Program-made: the position numbers and the translations under genes | NCBI RefSeq assembly: GCF_041053055.1 | Contig: NZ_CP163443.1 | Span: forward strand, 8,415,001-8,479,000 | Direction: 5' to 3' | Origin: Streptomyces sp. R41 | GTDB taxonomy: Bacteria > Actinomycetota > Actinomycetes > Streptomycetales > Streptomycetaceae | Length of the DNA: 64,000 bases | Part shown: piece by piece, positions 1-7,656 of the stretch | How the letters are laid out: each line of letters begins with the position of its first letter | Position numbering within the stretch: position 1 is the stretch's first letter | The notes under the pieces: model-generated | The model's database searches: none | What the model saw: only the letters and a program-made list of their open reading frames with translations | What the model was told of the DNA's origin: nothing

Positions 1-2
1 CG

Positions 3-257
3 CGATTTGCCCACGGGGAGGACCGGTCGGAGCTGCTGGCCTCCTGCTACCGGGAATCGCTGAGGGTGGCCGACGAGCTCGGTGCTCGCACGGTCGCGTT
101 TCCCGCCGTCTCCGCCGGTATCTACGGGTGGCCGATGGACGACGCCGCCCGTATCGCGGTGGAGACGGTGCGGGCCACGGAGACGGCGGTCGAGGAGGTC
201 AGATTCGTCCTCTTCGACGAGCCGGCGTACGAGGCGTTTGCCGCACAGGTCGGCTGA
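3..257 (+). CDS. Macro-domain protein (ADP-ribose/O-acetyl-ADP-ribose binding), 3' part only
   Basis: The gene enters from the left edge; only the last 84 codons are present. The visible part carries the C-terminal signature of stand-alone macro domains: a helix with LLASCYRESL, then the strand-loop TVAFPAVSAGIYGWP, which forms the ADP-ribose phosphate-binding loop, then the DDAARIAVETV helix and the final strand VRFVLFDE. Proteins of this type usually deacetylate O-acetyl-ADP-ribose, the product of sirtuins, or remove ADP-ribose from proteins. A sirtuin (23501) and an ADP-ribosylglycohydrolase (27117) occur elsewhere in the window but are not linked to it. The catalytic N-terminal half lies outside, so activity cannot be judged. 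The stop TGA is at 255-257. Confidence 0.85.
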   Translation, partial: RFAHGEDRSELLASCYRESLRVADELGARTVAFPAVSAGIYGWPMDDAARIAVETVRATETAVEEVRFVLFDEPAYEAFAAQVG

Positions 258-267
258 GCGGGGACCA

Positions 268-639
268 TCAGTCGAGCTTGGAGACCTGGTAGTGGCTGAT
301 GTACCAGCCGTCCTCCAGGCGTTTCACCAGTACGCCGAGGTTGACGTGAATAGTAGGCCGGTCGGTGAACGAGAAGTCGACGCCCAGGTAGCCCAGGACG
401 AGGTCGTCGGCCGGGCGTCGGGTTTCGAGAATCCGATACTCCGCCGTCATCCCGAGGGGCTGGGAGTCGTAGTAGGCGGCGATGCCCGCCCTTCCGACGC
501 TGTAGGGGTGCAGTCCCTGGAAGATCGCGTCTTCGGTGAACCGGGAGGCGACCCGCTGCGGTTCGTGCTGGTCGACGGCGGCCTTCCACTGGTCGAGGAC
601 GCCGCGCAGGATCACTTCACTGTCTGTCGTGCTGGTCAT
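268..639 (-). CDS. NTF2-like/SnoaL-type protein (SgcJ/EcaC family)
   Basis: A 123-residue protein of the cone-shaped NTF2-like fold. Typical elements are the N-terminal helix (ILRGVLDQWKAAVDQHEPQRVASRFTED is split by the usual D-x-x-F pattern), the GRAGIAAYYDS helix and the C-terminal strands DGWYISHYQVSKLD. Family members are small-molecule isomerases, cyclases or binding proteins, and the substrate cannot be read from sequence. It lies 70 bp downstream of the SDR gene on the same strand, so it is probably the second gene of an SDR operon controlled by the TetR regulator at 1706. An AGGAGA ribosome site precedes the ATG. No signal peptide is seen. Confidence 0.75.
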   Translation of the reverse strand: MTSTTDSEVILRGVLDQWKAAVDQHEPQRVASRFTEDAIFQGLHPYSVGRAGIAAYYDSQPLGMTAEYRILETRRPADDLVLGYLGVDFSFTDRPTIHVNLGVLVKRLEDGWYISHYQVSKLD

Positions 640-709
640 CAGGGTTCTCCTGTCGGTGGAATCGGAGGCGCGGCTTTTCGGCCGCGCCTCGCGAGCGATG
701 CCCTGCGGG

Positions 710-1423
710 TCAGTGACCGGCGCTCATGCCGCCGTCGACGTGGAGGATCTCGCCGGTGACGAACGGGGCGTTCTCCAGGTAGATCACCGCGTCGACGATG
801 TCGCTCGGCTCACCCATCCGGCCGACCGGATGCAGGGCGGCGAGAGCCTCATGCGTGTCCTCGGAGTGCATGGGGGTCTTGATGGTGCCCGGTGAGACCG
901 CGTTGCTGCGGATGCCGCGCGTCGCGTACTCGATGGCGAGGGACTTGGTGGCGGACTGCAGGCCGCCCTTGGTCAACGAGGCAAGCACGGAAGGGACGTT
1001 GGAGTCGGGGTTGTCGACCAGGCTGGTGGTGACGTTGACGATGTGGCCGGCGCCCTGGGCGAGCATGTGCTCGATGGCCAGCTGGGTGATGCGGAAGAAG
1101 CCCGCGAGGTTCACGCCGGTCACCGTGGCGTAGTCGTCCTGGGTGTAGTCGGTGAAGGGCTTGGCGACGAAGACGCCGGCGTTGTTGACCAGGGTGTCGA
1201 TACGGCCGAACCGCTCGATGCCGGCGGCGATGACGCGTTCGGCGGTGGCAGGGTCGGCGATGTCTCCCTGGACGGTCAGGATGTCCACGTCGTTGGAGGG
1301 GGCGATTCCGCGCGAGGTGGCGACAACCGCGTAGCCGAGCTTGCGATAGGCCTCGACGAGGCCGGCGCCGATGCCCTGCGAGGCGCCGGTGATGACTGCG
1401 ACCTTCTGGTCCTGAGAGCTCAT
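710..1423 (-). CDS. Short-chain dehydrogenase/reductase family protein lacking the catalytic Tyr
   Basis: A 237-residue classical SDR. The cofactor loop TGASQGIG is at about residues 14-21, NNAGV at about 80-84 and the C-terminal PGTIKTPM loop is present. The catalytic region is altered: the YxxxK motif reads A-S-L-T-K (in VLASLTKGGL), so Ala stands where the Tyr should be although the Lys remains, and the usual Ser strand reads NVTTS. A divergent SDR subgroup with an LTKGGL-like segment is known, so this may be a family trait. Function may be binding or unusual chemistry. An AAGAAGG ribosome site precedes the ATG. A palindrome 52 bp upstream (1475-1492) matches one next to the TetR start. 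Confidence 0.82.
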   Translation of the reverse strand: MSSQDQKVAVITGASQGIGAGLVEAYRKLGYAVVATSRGIAPSNDVDILTVQGDIADPATAERVIAAGIERFGRIDTLVNNAGVFVAKPFTDYTQDDYATVTGVNLAGFFRITQLAIEHMLAQGAGHIVNVTTSLVDNPDSNVPSVLASLTKGGLQSATKSLAIEYATRGIRSNAVSPGTIKTPMHSEDTHEALAALHPVGRMGEPSDIVDAVIYLENAPFVTGEILHVDGGMSAGH

Positions 1424-1474
1424 GATGACCTTCTTCGAGATGAGGTGGGGGCTTCTCGATCGATCGCGAGGAAC

Positions 1475-1492
1475 TAGCCGACCGGTCGACTA
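1475..1492. promoter_or_regulatory. Candidate TetR operator upstream of the SDR gene
   Basis: TAGCCGACCGGTCGACTA is an 18-bp palindrome with one mismatched pair and a perfect CGACCGGTCG core. The 13-bp segment CGACCGGTCGACT recurs at 2339-2351 beside the start of the TetR gene. Two copies at the two promoters flanking the regulator are what autoregulation plus control of the SDR operon would give. This is inferred from position and symmetry only. Confidence 0.6.
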
Positions 1493-1705
1493 TTTGACGG
1501 TAGGTGTCTCCGCGAACAGAAGTCAAAGCTCAAGCGGGTCGGGTCCGGGACCGACTTCCTCCCACCTGGTAGGCGCAGCCTTCCAGTCCAGGTCGGATGG
1601 ACAGGGCGGGGCAATGCCGGGGGCGTGCGGCGGCGGAAGCGAGGAGCGGCGCAATTGTCAGAAGGAGAGGCTGACCCCTTGGGAGAACTTGGGGCACTCG
1701 AACGG

Positions 1706-2326
1706 TCAGGCGTCGGCCACGGCCTCGCGCGGTGCGCGGGCACCGAGCAGGGCCAGGCAGTTCACCCACAGTGCGCCGAGCCGGCGGGTGTTGTTGTAGA
1801 GCTTGGCGAACAGCACCTGCCCCTCGAGCTGGGCGACCAGCGCCTGTGCGGCTTGCCGGGTGTCGGTCGCGGTCACCTCCTTGCGCTCGAGAGCCTCGGC
1901 TATGACCGCCTCGACCATCTCGACCTGTGCGTCGAAGATCTCCTGCAGCCGTGTCCGGATCGCCTCGGTGTGGTTGCTCATCTCCAGGCTGAGGTTCCCG
2001 AACAGGCAGCCCGAGACGGTGCCGCAGCTCTGCTGGCCGGCGAGCTGGCCGGCTTCCGTCTCCTCGAACAGCCGGAACAGGCGTCGCAGTGGTTCCTCGT
2101 CGCTGTTCAGGATGCGGGTCCAGGTGCGCTTCTGGCCGGCCCAGTGCTCGTCGATCACGGCCAGGGCGAGCGATTCCTTGGATTCGAAGAAGTAGTAGAA
2201 GCTGCCCTTGGGTACGCCGGCCGCCTTGCAGATCTCGGCCACGCCCAAGGCCGAGTAGCCGCGCAGCTCGATGAGCGATTGCGCGGCGCTGAGGATCTTC
2301 TCCCTGGCGTCGCTGGTCCGTCCCAT
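1706..2326 (-). CDS. TetR/AcrR family transcriptional regulator
   Basis: A 206-residue TetR-type repressor. The N-terminal helix-turn-helix (about residues 5-50) contains the hallmark run GVAEICKAAGVPKGSFYYFF followed by SKESLALAVID. The C-terminal ligand domain has the SGCLFGNLSLEM segment typical of the group that controls nearby SDR or quinone/aldehyde-responsive genes. I chose the ATG at 2326 (MGRTSDAR) because the longer frame from 2362 would run through the palindrome at 2335-2352 that is better explained as its operator. It is transcribed in the same direction as the SDR but ends 282 bp upstream of it, with a second copy of the palindrome between. Confidence 0.88.
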   Translation of the reverse strand: MGRTSDAREKILSAAQSLIELRGYSALGVAEICKAAGVPKGSFYYFFESKESLALAVIDEHWAGQKRTWTRILNSDEEPLRRLFRLFEETEAGQLAGQQSCGTVSGCLFGNLSLEMSNHTEAIRTRLQEIFDAQVEMVEAVIAEALERKEVTATDTRQAAQALVAQLEGQVLFAKLYNNTRRLGALWVNCLALLGARAPREAVADA

Positions 2327-2334
2327 GAAGCGAG

Positions 2335-2352
2335 TGTACGACCGGTCGACTA
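2335..2352. promoter_or_regulatory. Candidate autoregulatory operator of the TetR gene
   Basis: TGTACGACCGGTCGACTA contains the same CGACCGGTCG palindromic core and right half as the site at 1475-1492, and lies 9 bp upstream of the chosen ATG. A further half-site-like GACGGTCGG follows at about 2367-2375. Confidence 0.55.
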
Positions 2353-2402
2353 TCTCTGGCATACCAGACGGTCGGGGCGTTGGCCAATGGCTGAGCCACG
2401 CG

Positions 2403-2424
2403 TTCAGGATGTGTTCATGGTGCG
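2403..2424. promoter_or_regulatory. Candidate OmpR-type direct repeat upstream of the first COG4705 gene
   Basis: TTCAGgatgtg is followed at 11-bp spacing by TTCATggtgcg. A near-identical arrangement (GTCAGgatgta, TTCAGgcatcg) lies at 7617-7638 before the paralogue. Eleven-base direct repeats are the usual binding geometry of OmpR/PhoB-type regulators, and one is encoded at 9937. Confidence 0.4.
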
Positions 2425-2489
2425 AATGCCACGTTGATGATCATGCCTCGCAGGCATGCGCACCGTACCCCCCACGGGAGAACTGAACA

Positions 2490-3347
2490 ATGGACAAGTC
2501 GGAACTCGTCACTGATCCGAGTGCCACCGATCCGCATGTCGCCGATCCCGGCGCGTATGTGATGAAGAAGCTGCCCGAGGTGACCCTGGCCTTCTGGGTC
2601 ATGAAGATCGCCGCGACGACCCTTGGCGAGACGGCGGGCGACCTCTTCGCCCAGACCCTCAAGTTCGGGTACTTCCTCACCACCATCCTGCTGTTCCTGA
2701 TCTTCGTGATCACGCTGGTCGTACAGCTGAAGTCACGGCGGTACAACCCGTTCTTCTACTGGACCGTGATCCTGTCGACCAGCATGGCCGGCACCACGAT
2801 GTCCGACTTCATGAACCGGGACGCCAGCGCCGAGTACCTCTCCGGCGGCGCCACCTCGCTCGGCTGGGGACCGCAGGGCCTGGGGCTCGGGTACCCCGCG
2901 GGTGCCGCGATCCTGATCTCGCTGCTCATCGTCATCTTCGTCATCTGGAAGCTGACCGGGCAGACGTTCGTCATCCGCGACATCGTGACCTTCCGGGGCG
3001 AGGCCCTCTTCTGGTCGGCGATCCTCGTGTCGAACACGCTCGGCACCTCCATGGGCGACTTCCTGTCCGACAGCTCCGGACTCGGCTACGCGGGCGGCGC
3101 GCTGCTCGTGAGCGGGGTGCTCGCGGGACTCCTCGCGCTGACGCGAGTTCCGGTCGTGCCGAATGTCCTGCTGTTCTGGTTCGCCTTCGTGCTCACCCGC
3201 CCGCTCGGCGCCACCGCGGGCGACTTCCTGACCAAGCCGGTCGCCAAGGGTGGCCTCGACCTCGGCACTGTGGGCTCCTCGGCCGTGCTCCTCGCGATCC
3301 TCGTCGGCCTCATGGGCTACGCCCACATCAAGGAGCGGCGGCCGTAG
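2490..3347 (+). CDS. COG4705-type multi-spanning membrane protein, copy 1
   Basis: A 285-residue integral membrane protein with about eight hydrophobic segments. I recognise it as the uncharacterised COG4705 family. Its most striking feature is an acidic motif repeated at the start of each hairpin: GETAGDLF (about residue 48), GTTMSDFM (about 109), GTSMGDFL (about 188) and GATAGDFL (about 244). These put four conserved Asp and several small residues in or near the membrane, as seen in ion-exchange proteins. No substrate is known to me. The start ATG at 2490 follows a GGGAG ribosome site. A paralogue with the same motifs lies at 7657. A direct repeat shared by both promoters suggests common control. 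Confidence 0.75.
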   Translation: MDKSELVTDPSATDPHVADPGAYVMKKLPEVTLAFWVMKIAATTLGETAGDLFAQTLKFGYFLTTILLFLIFVITLVVQLKSRRYNPFFYWTVILSTSMAGTTMSDFMNRDASAEYLSGGATSLGWGPQGLGLGYPAGAAILISLLIVIFVIWKLTGQTFVIRDIVTFRGEALFWSAILVSNTLGTSMGDFLSDSSGLGYAGGALLVSGVLAGLLALTRVPVVPNVLLFWFAFVLTRPLGATAGDFLTKPVAKGGLDLGTVGSSAVLLAILVGLMGYAHIKERRP

Positions 3348-3412
3348 CCGGTCACGTGACTGTCGTGGCTGATCGACTGCCGGCAGAAGCCGGGCCTTCT
3401 CCAAGCCGGTGC

Positions 3413-3434
3413 GCGAGGTCTACTAGAACCTCGC
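3413..3434. terminator. Short hairpin between convergent genes
   Basis: GCGAGGT and ACCTCGC form a perfect 7-bp stem around an 8-nt loop in the space between the convergent COG4705 and M56 genes. There is no T-run, so it may act as a weak bidirectional terminator. Confidence 0.35.
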
Positions 3435-3510
3435 CGATACCGGTCTGTCGGTCGCCGGACCGGCCCGCGCAACAGCCCACCGGCTGAGCCTGCGAAGGTC
3501 GCGGCCGTGC

Positions 3511-4410
3511 CTACCAGCCGGGCAGCGTCTCGGCCAGCAGCCGCAGCAGGTCACCGGTCGCGTCGACAGCACCGAGCGCGGGCAGCGCGCCGAGGGCGAG
3601 GACCGCCGCCCCGATGGGCCACAGGTCGGGCGGCGGCGCCGTCTGCAGCGCCGCGATACGGCGGGTGACGGCGTGCTCGGAGAAGTGCAGGGCGCATCCC
3701 GTGCGGGCGCGCTGGGAGATGAGTGCGGCGCGTGCCAGGGCGCGTGCGGTGGTGCGACGGTCGCCGACGCTGCCCGCGGCCACCTCGTCGGCCCAGCGTT
3801 CCAGCAGGAACGTGACGGTGGTGCGCACGGGCACGAGCAGCGGGTTGGCCGCGGCCGCGAGCGCGACGGCGGTCGACAGCGCCGAGTGCCGGTGCACGAG
3901 ATGAGCGCGTTCGTGGGCCAGCAGGACGCGCCGCTCCGCGGGTTCGAGCGCGCCGAGCATCGCGGCCGTGACCAGGATCCGGCCCGGCGTGCCGGGAATC
4001 GCGAAGGCGTGCGGGGTCGAGGACGCGGCGACGATGAGTTCGCTGTCGGGCGGATGCCCTTCGCACAGCCGGCGCAGCACCCGGCGGATCGCGTAGTGCG
4101 CTCGTACGGCATGGAAGAGCCGGAAGGCGATCACGCCGAGCACGGCGACCGCCACGACGGCGATGGTCTCCGGGACGGGCTCGGGCAGCGAGCGACCGTC
4201 CTCACTGGCCTCCGCGGCCACCGACGGTGCCCTGTCGATCAGTGTGGCGGCGAGCAGGAACAGCGCCCAGGTGGAGGCGGCCGCGGTCAGCACGGCGGCG
4301 ACGGTGAGTACGCGGGCCGCCAGCGCCGGCGACACCCGCCTGCCCACCTGCGGCGCGACCACCGGGAGCAGCAGCGACAGGACGAGTGGAACGTAGACGT
4401 CGATCCTCAT
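3511..4410 (-). CDS. M56 family membrane metalloprotease (BlaR1-like, no sensor domain), copy 1
   Basis: A 299-residue membrane protease. Hydrophobic segments lie at about residues 5-20, 33-57 and 83-100; the zinc site HERAH is at about 165-169 followed by the ERWADEVAA helix carrying the third ligand. This is the gluzincin half of BlaR1/MecR1. Those proteins are about 585-600 residues because they add an extracellular penicillin-binding domain; here that domain is missing, so the stimulus is unlikely to be beta-lactam acylation. Its ATG overlaps the stop of the BlaI-type gene by 4 bp (ATGA, 4407-4410), making a repressor/antirepressor pair. The expected role is cleavage-triggered inactivation of that repressor. 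Confidence 0.85.
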   Translation of the reverse strand: MRIDVYVPLVLSLLLPVVAPQVGRRVSPALAARVLTVAAVLTAAASTWALFLLAATLIDRAPSVAAEASEDGRSLPEPVPETIAVVAVAVLGVIAFRLFHAVRAHYAIRRVLRRLCEGHPPDSELIVAASSTPHAFAIPGTPGRILVTAAMLGALEPAERRVLLAHERAHLVHRHSALSTAVALAAAANPLLVPVRTTVTFLLERWADEVAAGSVGDRRTTARALARAALISQRARTGCALHFSEHAVTRRIAALQTAPPPDLWPIGAAVLALGALPALGAVDATGDLLRLLAETLPGW

Positions 4411-4790
4411 GGCCCGTTTCCCCCGAGGAGGTCGCGCAGGGCCTCTTCCTCCTGGGGGCTCAGCCCGGTGACGAACTGCTGGAGGGCCGCGATCGGGTCG
4501 GGGCCGCGGTCGAGCGCCTCGTGCATGGCCTCGGCGGTCAGCTCGGCCGCGTTCTTGGCGGGCCGGTAGGCGCCGCGCCGCCCGTCCACGTCACGGAGCA
4601 CCAGGCCCTTGTCGTACAGGCGCTTGAGGATGGTGTGCACGGTGTTGTAGGCGAGACCGCCGCCGATCTCGGCCTGGATCTCGGCGGGCGTCAGGGCCTC
4701 GTCGGTGGCCCACAGGGCGGCGAGGACTTCGCTCTCCAGTTCGCCCGCGCTGCGCCGTTCCGCCCTGCCGTGGGGGCCTGTGCCAGCCAT
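4407..4790 (-). CDS. BlaI/MecI/CopY family transcriptional repressor, copy 1
   Basis: A 127-residue winged-helix repressor. The helix-turn-helix is at about residues 20-75: LESEVLAALWATDEALTPAE, then the recognition helix LAYNTVHTILKRLYDKGLV and the wing RRGAYRPA. The C-terminal half (AMHEALDRGPDPIAALQQFVTGLSPQEEEAL) is the dimerisation and cleavage region. I chose the ATG at 4790 since AAGGTGG sits 5 nt before it; a GTG at 4799 is the alternative. It is divergent from the glycosyltransferase operon, with two CTACA/TGTAG palindromes between them (4914-4950). It probably represses that operon and perhaps itself, with release by the coupled M56 protease. Confidence 0.9.
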   Translation of the reverse strand: MAGTGPHGRAERRSAGELESEVLAALWATDEALTPAEIQAEIGGGLAYNTVHTILKRLYDKGLVLRDVDGRRGAYRPAKNAAELTAEAMHEALDRGPDPIAALQQFVTGLSPQEEEALRDLLGGNGP

Positions 4791-4913
4791 GTCCGCCACC
4801 TTACAGCGCGTAGGGGCGCGAGCACCGGGCCGGACTCCGGATGCCGCTCCCGGACTGCATCCATGACTGGTTCACGCTAATTTGTCCATGATTTTCCGGC
4901 TCCATCCTTCACA

Positions 4914-4950
4914 CTACATCCTGTAGGGTGAAGGACCCTACAGGATGTAG
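4914..4950. promoter_or_regulatory. Double BlaI-type operator in front of the glycosyltransferase operon
   Basis: CTACATCCTGTAG (4914-4926) and CTACAGGATGTAG (4938-4950) are each CTACA-N3-TGTAG palindromes. They are also exact reverse complements of each other, so 4914-4928 and 4936-4950 form a perfect 15-bp inverted repeat around TGAAGGA. Flanking CTTCAC/GTGAAG extends the first palindrome. BlaI/MecI operators are known to have TACA/TGTA half-sites. The site ends 16 bp before the ATG at 4967 and within 125 bp of the divergent blaI-like start. Confidence 0.75.
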
Positions 4951-4966
4951 GGCTGAAGGGTGGACG

Positions 4967-6469
4967 ATGGTCAAGACCTTGAACATCCCGCTCGTCGGCG
5001 CCAAGCGCCGCGCCCCGTCCTCGGCTGCCCGCGTGTCGAGACGGCCCGGCGGCGACGTGTGGCTCGCACTGGTCGCGGTCGCCTTCACCTTGGCTCAACT
5101 CGTCCTCGTACGCCCCGGAATGGGCCTCGGCTGGGACGAGACCGTGTACGTCAGTCAGGTCAGCCCGCACGTCCCCGCGGCGTTCTTCAGCGCCCCGCGC
5201 GCCCGCGGTGTCCCGCTGCTCGTCGCGCCGATCGCCTCCTGGTCCTCGTCCACGACGCTGCTGCGGGTCTACCTCGCCCTGCTGTCCGGCCTCGCCCTGT
5301 ACCTGGCGTTGCGCGTCTGGCGGGGATTGTTCCCGACACGGGTACTGGCGACGGCGGGCGGCGTGTTCGCGACGCTGTGGGTGACGCTGTTCTACGGTCC
5401 GCAGGCCATGCCCAACTACTGGGTCGCGATCGGCGCCCTGGCCTGCGTCGGCTGCTTCCTGCGCGCCCGCGCGGACCGCTCCGACCGGGCGGCGTTGTGG
5501 GGGGTGGGCCTCAGCACCGCGCTGATGGCCTGGATGCGGCCCACCGACGCGGTCTGGACGGCCCTGCCGCTCCTGGTGCTCGCCGTGGCCGTCCGCGGAT
5601 GGCCACGGCCGAGGCTGCTGGTCGCCCTCGTCGCGGGTCTGGTGGCCGGAGCGGGCGAGTGGGTCCTCGAGGCGTACGTCAGCTACGGCGGCCTGGGTCA
5701 GCGGCTCGCGGACGCCTCCCGCATCCAGGGCGGCCTGGGCTGGAACTTCGCCGTCGGCGACCAGATGCGCAGCCTGAGCGGACGCGCCCTGTGCCGCCCG
5801 TGCACCGGGGCGATGCCGAACCCGGTGGTGATGGTGTGGTGGTTCGCGCTGCCGCTGCTCGCCGTCCTCGGTCTGGTGATCGCCGTCAGGGCCCGGCGCA
5901 CGGCGACCACACTGTTGCTCCTGGCCTGCGCCACGACGGCGGGCATCCCGTATCTGTTCATGATCGGATACGCCGCCCCGCGCTTTCTGCTCCCCGTCTA
6001 CGCCCTCCTCGCGATCCCGGTCGCCGACGCCCTCGTCCACCTGGTCACCGCCCCGAGCCGGGCCTGGCGCCCGGTGGCCGTGACCCTGGTGGCGCTCGGC
6101 CTCGCCGGGCACCTGGCGGTTCAATTCGCGGTCCTGCAAGCCACCGTGCAGCGCACCACCGACTCCCACCGGGCCTGGGCGGCCACGGCGGCCGACCTGC
6201 ACCGGCTCGGCGTACGGCCGCCCTGCCTGCTGACCGGCCACGAGGCCGTCCCGATCGCCTTCTACGCCGGTTGCTCCTCCGTCGCGACCAGTGGCCACAA
6301 CGCCAACACCACCGAGACGGACATCGTGCGGTCCGGACGGCGCGAGCCGGTCGGCGTGCTCACCACCCCGGGAGGACGGCCGCCCGCATACGCCCGCGAT
6401 TGGGCCCCGCACCCCGCCGGTGACCTGCGTGTCTATGTCGCACCAGGGGCGGGAGGCGGGGCGGTATGA
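4967..6469 (+). CDS. GT-C fold membrane glycosyltransferase (ArnT/PMT-like)
   Basis: A 500-residue protein with about ten transmembrane segments. After a short basic N-terminus and the first membrane helix comes GMGLGWDETVY (about residue 45-55), the acidic first-loop motif of GT-C enzymes that use polyprenyl-phosphate sugars. Further features are the FYGPQAMPNYW loop (about 138) and a soluble C-terminal tail (about 385-500) ending in RVYVAPG. Such enzymes move a sugar from a lipid carrier to a lipid or protein outside the membrane. I use the ATG at 4967, preceded by GAAGGG, because an upstream GTG at 4928 lies inside the BlaI-type operator. It overlaps the next gene by ATGA. Acceptor unknown. 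Confidence 0.75.
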   Translation: MVKTLNIPLVGAKRRAPSSAARVSRRPGGDVWLALVAVAFTLAQLVLVRPGMGLGWDETVYVSQVSPHVPAAFFSAPRARGVPLLVAPIASWSSSTTLLRVYLALLSGLALYLALRVWRGLFPTRVLATAGGVFATLWVTLFYGPQAMPNYWVAIGALACVGCFLRARADRSDRAALWGVGLSTALMAWMRPTDAVWTALPLLVLAVAVRGWPRPRLLVALVAGLVAGAGEWVLEAYVSYGGLGQRLADASRIQGGLGWNFAVGDQMRSLSGRALCRPCTGAMPNPVVMVWWFALPLLAVLGLVIAVRARRTATTLLLLACATTAGIPYLFMIGYAAPRFLLPVYALLAIPVADALVHLVTAPSRAWRPVAVTLVALGLAGHLAVQFAVLQATVQRTTDSHRAWAATAADLHRLGVRPPCLLTGHEAVPIAFYAGCSSVATSGHNANTTETDIVRSGRREPVGVLTTPGGRPPAYARDWAPHPAGDLRVYVAPGAGGGAV

Positions 6470-7437
6470 CCGTCCCGTCCGGCGCCCCTGCGACAACCGT
6501 CGACGGGCCGGCGTCCACGAGGAGGCCGTTGTCCGTCGGCAGACGGGTCTCCTGGCACGCCGCGGTCACTCTTGTCATGCTGGTGTGCGCGGTGTATCTA
6601 GCCCGGCGCCACTGGCCGGTGATCGAGACCGGAGCCGATCGGCTCGCCGCCGCCGACCGAGGCTGGCTGCTCGTGGCGACCGCCGCCACCTCGGCGACCT
6701 GGGCGTGTTCGGCCCTCGCCCAGCAGGGCGCGGTGGCCCGGTCGTTGCCCGCCCGGCGCCTGGTGGCGGTGCAGTTCGCGGCCTCCGCCGCCAACCACGT
6801 CCTGCCCGCCGGTCTCGGGGCGGGCGCCGTCAATCTGCGCTTCCTTACCCGTTGCGGGCTGCCCGTCACCCGGTCGGCGACCGCGCTCGCGGTCAAGGCC
6901 ACCGCGGGGACCGTGGTCAGAGGCTGTCTGATCGCCGCGCTCGCGCCGGCCTGCCCCGGCGCACTGCGCTCCCCGCACGTATCCGCGACGGCATGGGCGG
7001 TGACGGTCGCGGTGGTCGCCACCGCCGTGGTCCTGCTGTCGGGGCCGCTGCGGCGCGCCCTTCGAGCCGTACTGGCGGACATCCGCGCCGTGCACGAAGT
7101 ACCCGCGCGGGCGGTGGCGTTGTGGGGCGGCTCGCTCGCCTTCACCGCGCTGCACGCCGCCGTGGTCATCGCCGTCACCCAGGCCATCGACCTGCCGCTG
7201 CCCCCGGCCCAGGTGGCACTGGCGTACCTCGCCGCGAGCAGCGCCGCCGTCCTGCTGCCCACTCCCGGCGGCCTCGGCTCCCTGGACGCCGCACTCGCCC
7301 TGGCTCTCACCCTCGCCGGAGCACCGGGCAGCGCGGCGGCATCGGCGGTCCTCGGCTACCGGCTGCTGACGGTGTGGCTGCCGCTGCTTCCAGGGCTGGT
7401 CGCGCTGGGGGTGCTGGTGCGCCGCCGAGTGCTCTGA
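6466..7437 (+). CDS. UPF0104/YbhN-type lysylphosphatidylglycerol-synthase transmembrane-region protein
   Basis: A 323-residue membrane protein with about eight helices. Hallmarks of the UPF0104 (AglD/YbhN, LPG synthase TM region) family are present: SAANHVLPAGLGAGAVNLRFL at about residues 106-126, split here by a polar turn, and the closing loop PTPGGLGSLDAALALAL at about 265-281. Family members are candidate lipid flippases or partners of glycosyltransferases and often neighbour GT-C genes. It is translationally coupled to the upstream glycosyltransferase (ATGA at 6466-6469), so both should answer to the BlaI-type operator. No synthase domain follows, so it is not an MprF-type aminoacyl transferase. 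Confidence 0.8.
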   Translation: MTVPSGAPATTVDGPASTRRPLSVGRRVSWHAAVTLVMLVCAVYLARRHWPVIETGADRLAAADRGWLLVATAATSATWACSALAQQGAVARSLPARRLVAVQFAASAANHVLPAGLGAGAVNLRFLTRCGLPVTRSATALAVKATAGTVVRGCLIAALAPACPGALRSPHVSATAWAVTVAVVATAVVLLSGPLRRALRAVLADIRAVHEVPARAVALWGGSLAFTALHAAVVIAVTQAIDLPLPPAQVALAYLAASSAAVLLPTPGGLGSLDAALALALTLAGAPGSAAASAVLGYRLLTVWLPLLPGLVALGVLVRRRVL

Positions 7438-7616
7438 ACCGCCGTACGGCTCACGTGAGTTCGAGACGGTGGCCGCGCCCCGGCAGTGTGGTGATCCGCG
7501 GCGCACGCAAGGGCTGCCGCCCCGGGTACGGCCGCACCGAGGGTACGGGCGGCGCGGGCGTCGGTCTCGCCCTCGCGGGTGGGCGGGATCGGTCGGAGGT
7601 GAGACCGGTCGGGTAG

Positions 7617-7638
7617 TCAGGATGTATTCAGGCATCGG
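7617..7638. promoter_or_regulatory. Candidate OmpR-type direct repeat upstream of the second COG4705 gene
   Basis: GTCAGgatgta then TTCAGgcatcg at 11-bp spacing; TCAGGATGTATTCA matches TCAGGATGTGTTCA at 2404-2417 before the paralogue in all but one base. The site ends about 18 bp before the ATG. The remaining 180 bp upstream of it shows no gene. Confidence 0.4.
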
Positions 7639-7656
7639 CTGGCAGCGTCCGCTCCC

